Of a stretch of 6,812 bases of DNA, positions 6,643 to 6,812 are shown one piece after another. The stretch comes from Candidatus Shapirobacteria bacterium CG09_land_8_20_14_0_10_38_17 (GTDB lineage Bacteria; Patescibacteriota; Microgenomatia; 0-14-0-10-38-17): positions 1-6,812 of the forward strand of contig PEZH01000043.1 of assembly GCA_002774085.1 (NCBI GenBank), read 5' to 3'. Both the position numbers and the translations under genes were made by a program. The first letter of the stretch is position 1. Every line of letters begins with the position of its first letter. Below the pieces are notes generated by a model that saw only the letters and a list, made by a program, of their open reading frames with translations, made no database searches and was not told the origin of the DNA.

Positions 6643-6673
6643 AAAAAACCCACGACCTTACGGTTGGGGTTTT
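6643..6673. terminator. Bidirectional-looking rho-independent terminator upstream of the helicase
   Basis: On the plus strand AAAACCC-A-CGACC pairs with GGTTG-GGGTTTT around the loop TTAC, a stem of about 12 pairs with one bulged A and a G-U. On the minus strand the stem is followed by TTTTTT (6648..6643), so it would best end a minus-strand gene lying beyond the right edge. On the plus strand a run of four T follows the G tract. It isolates the helicase gene from upstream transcription and partly overlaps where a -35 would sit. Confidence 0.75.
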
Positions 6674-6685
6674 GTGCTCCGCTTT

Positions 6686-6778
6686 GTGTCGCGCTGCGCG
6701 CGTTCATTGATATCGCTTCATCTCCAACCTGTGGTTGGCCCGCCTAGCCGGCGAGGCTGGTCCGCCGGTTGGCGGATC
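6686..6778. repeat. GC-rich cluster of short palindromes (REP-like block)
   Basis: Several perfect small inverted repeats are packed together: CGCG-CTG-CGCG (6690-6700); CCAACC-TGT-GGTTGG (6724-6738); AGCC-GGCGA-GGCT (6746-6758); and TCCGCC-GGTT-GGCGGA (6761-6776), extendable to 8 pairs with a G-U. The block is far richer in GC than the AT-rich bases on both sides, has no supported open frame, and does not fold as a tRNA that I recognise. It most resembles an intergenic palindromic repeat unit. The bases 6779..6812 to its right are AT-rich with nothing recognisable. Confidence 0.55.
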
Positions 6779-6812
6779 GCTTTCTTAGAATAAACAAAAT
6801 TTTCAATCAATT

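Overview
The window holds two protein-coding genes, both on the minus strand, each apparently with its own promoter. The left gene (1..3346, running off the left edge) encodes a class II, adenosylcobalamin-dependent ribonucleotide reductase (NrdJ type). It is interrupted in frame by a complete 394-residue intein carrying a LAGLIDADG homing endonuclease (1280..2461). The right gene (3607..6615) encodes a roughly 1000-residue fusion of a UvrD/PcrA-type SF1A helicase with a C-terminal PD-(D/E)XK nuclease of the RecB/Cas4 type. That nuclease has four cysteines placed like those of an iron-sulfur 'staple'.

Layout from left to right on the + strand: nrdJ without its last codons; the nrdJ leader with a Shine-Dalgarno-like site, a possible small hairpin and a good sigma70-like promoter (3431..3460); a long bulged hairpin with a U-rich tail, probably the helicase terminator (3487..3585); the helicase-nuclease gene; a -10 element so close to its start codon that the mRNA may be leaderless; a bidirectional-looking terminator (6643..6673) that probably ends an off-window gene; and a GC-rich block of short palindromes (6686..6778). 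No tRNA, rRNA, CRISPR array or plus-strand gene is supported. The remaining short open frames are shadows of the two large genes.

The organism is bacterial, AT-leaning and uses the standard code. Several traits together resemble Candidate Phyla Radiation (Patescibacteria) genomes: an intein-bearing class II reductase, a single-chain helicase/Fe-S nuclease, coding regions holding heptanucleotide tandem repeats and palindromic elements, and sparse Shine-Dalgarno sites. This assignment is inference from style, not from a marker gene.

The two genes both touch DNA metabolism (dNTP supply, and DNA unwinding or end processing), but a terminator-like hairpin and a separate promoter lie between them. 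Nothing in the sequence shows that they work as one system. The most notable points are the intein placed exactly before the catalytic thiyl-radical cysteine of the reductase, and the heptamer arrays and palindromes lying inside the helicase reading frame, one of them at the helicase/nuclease junction.
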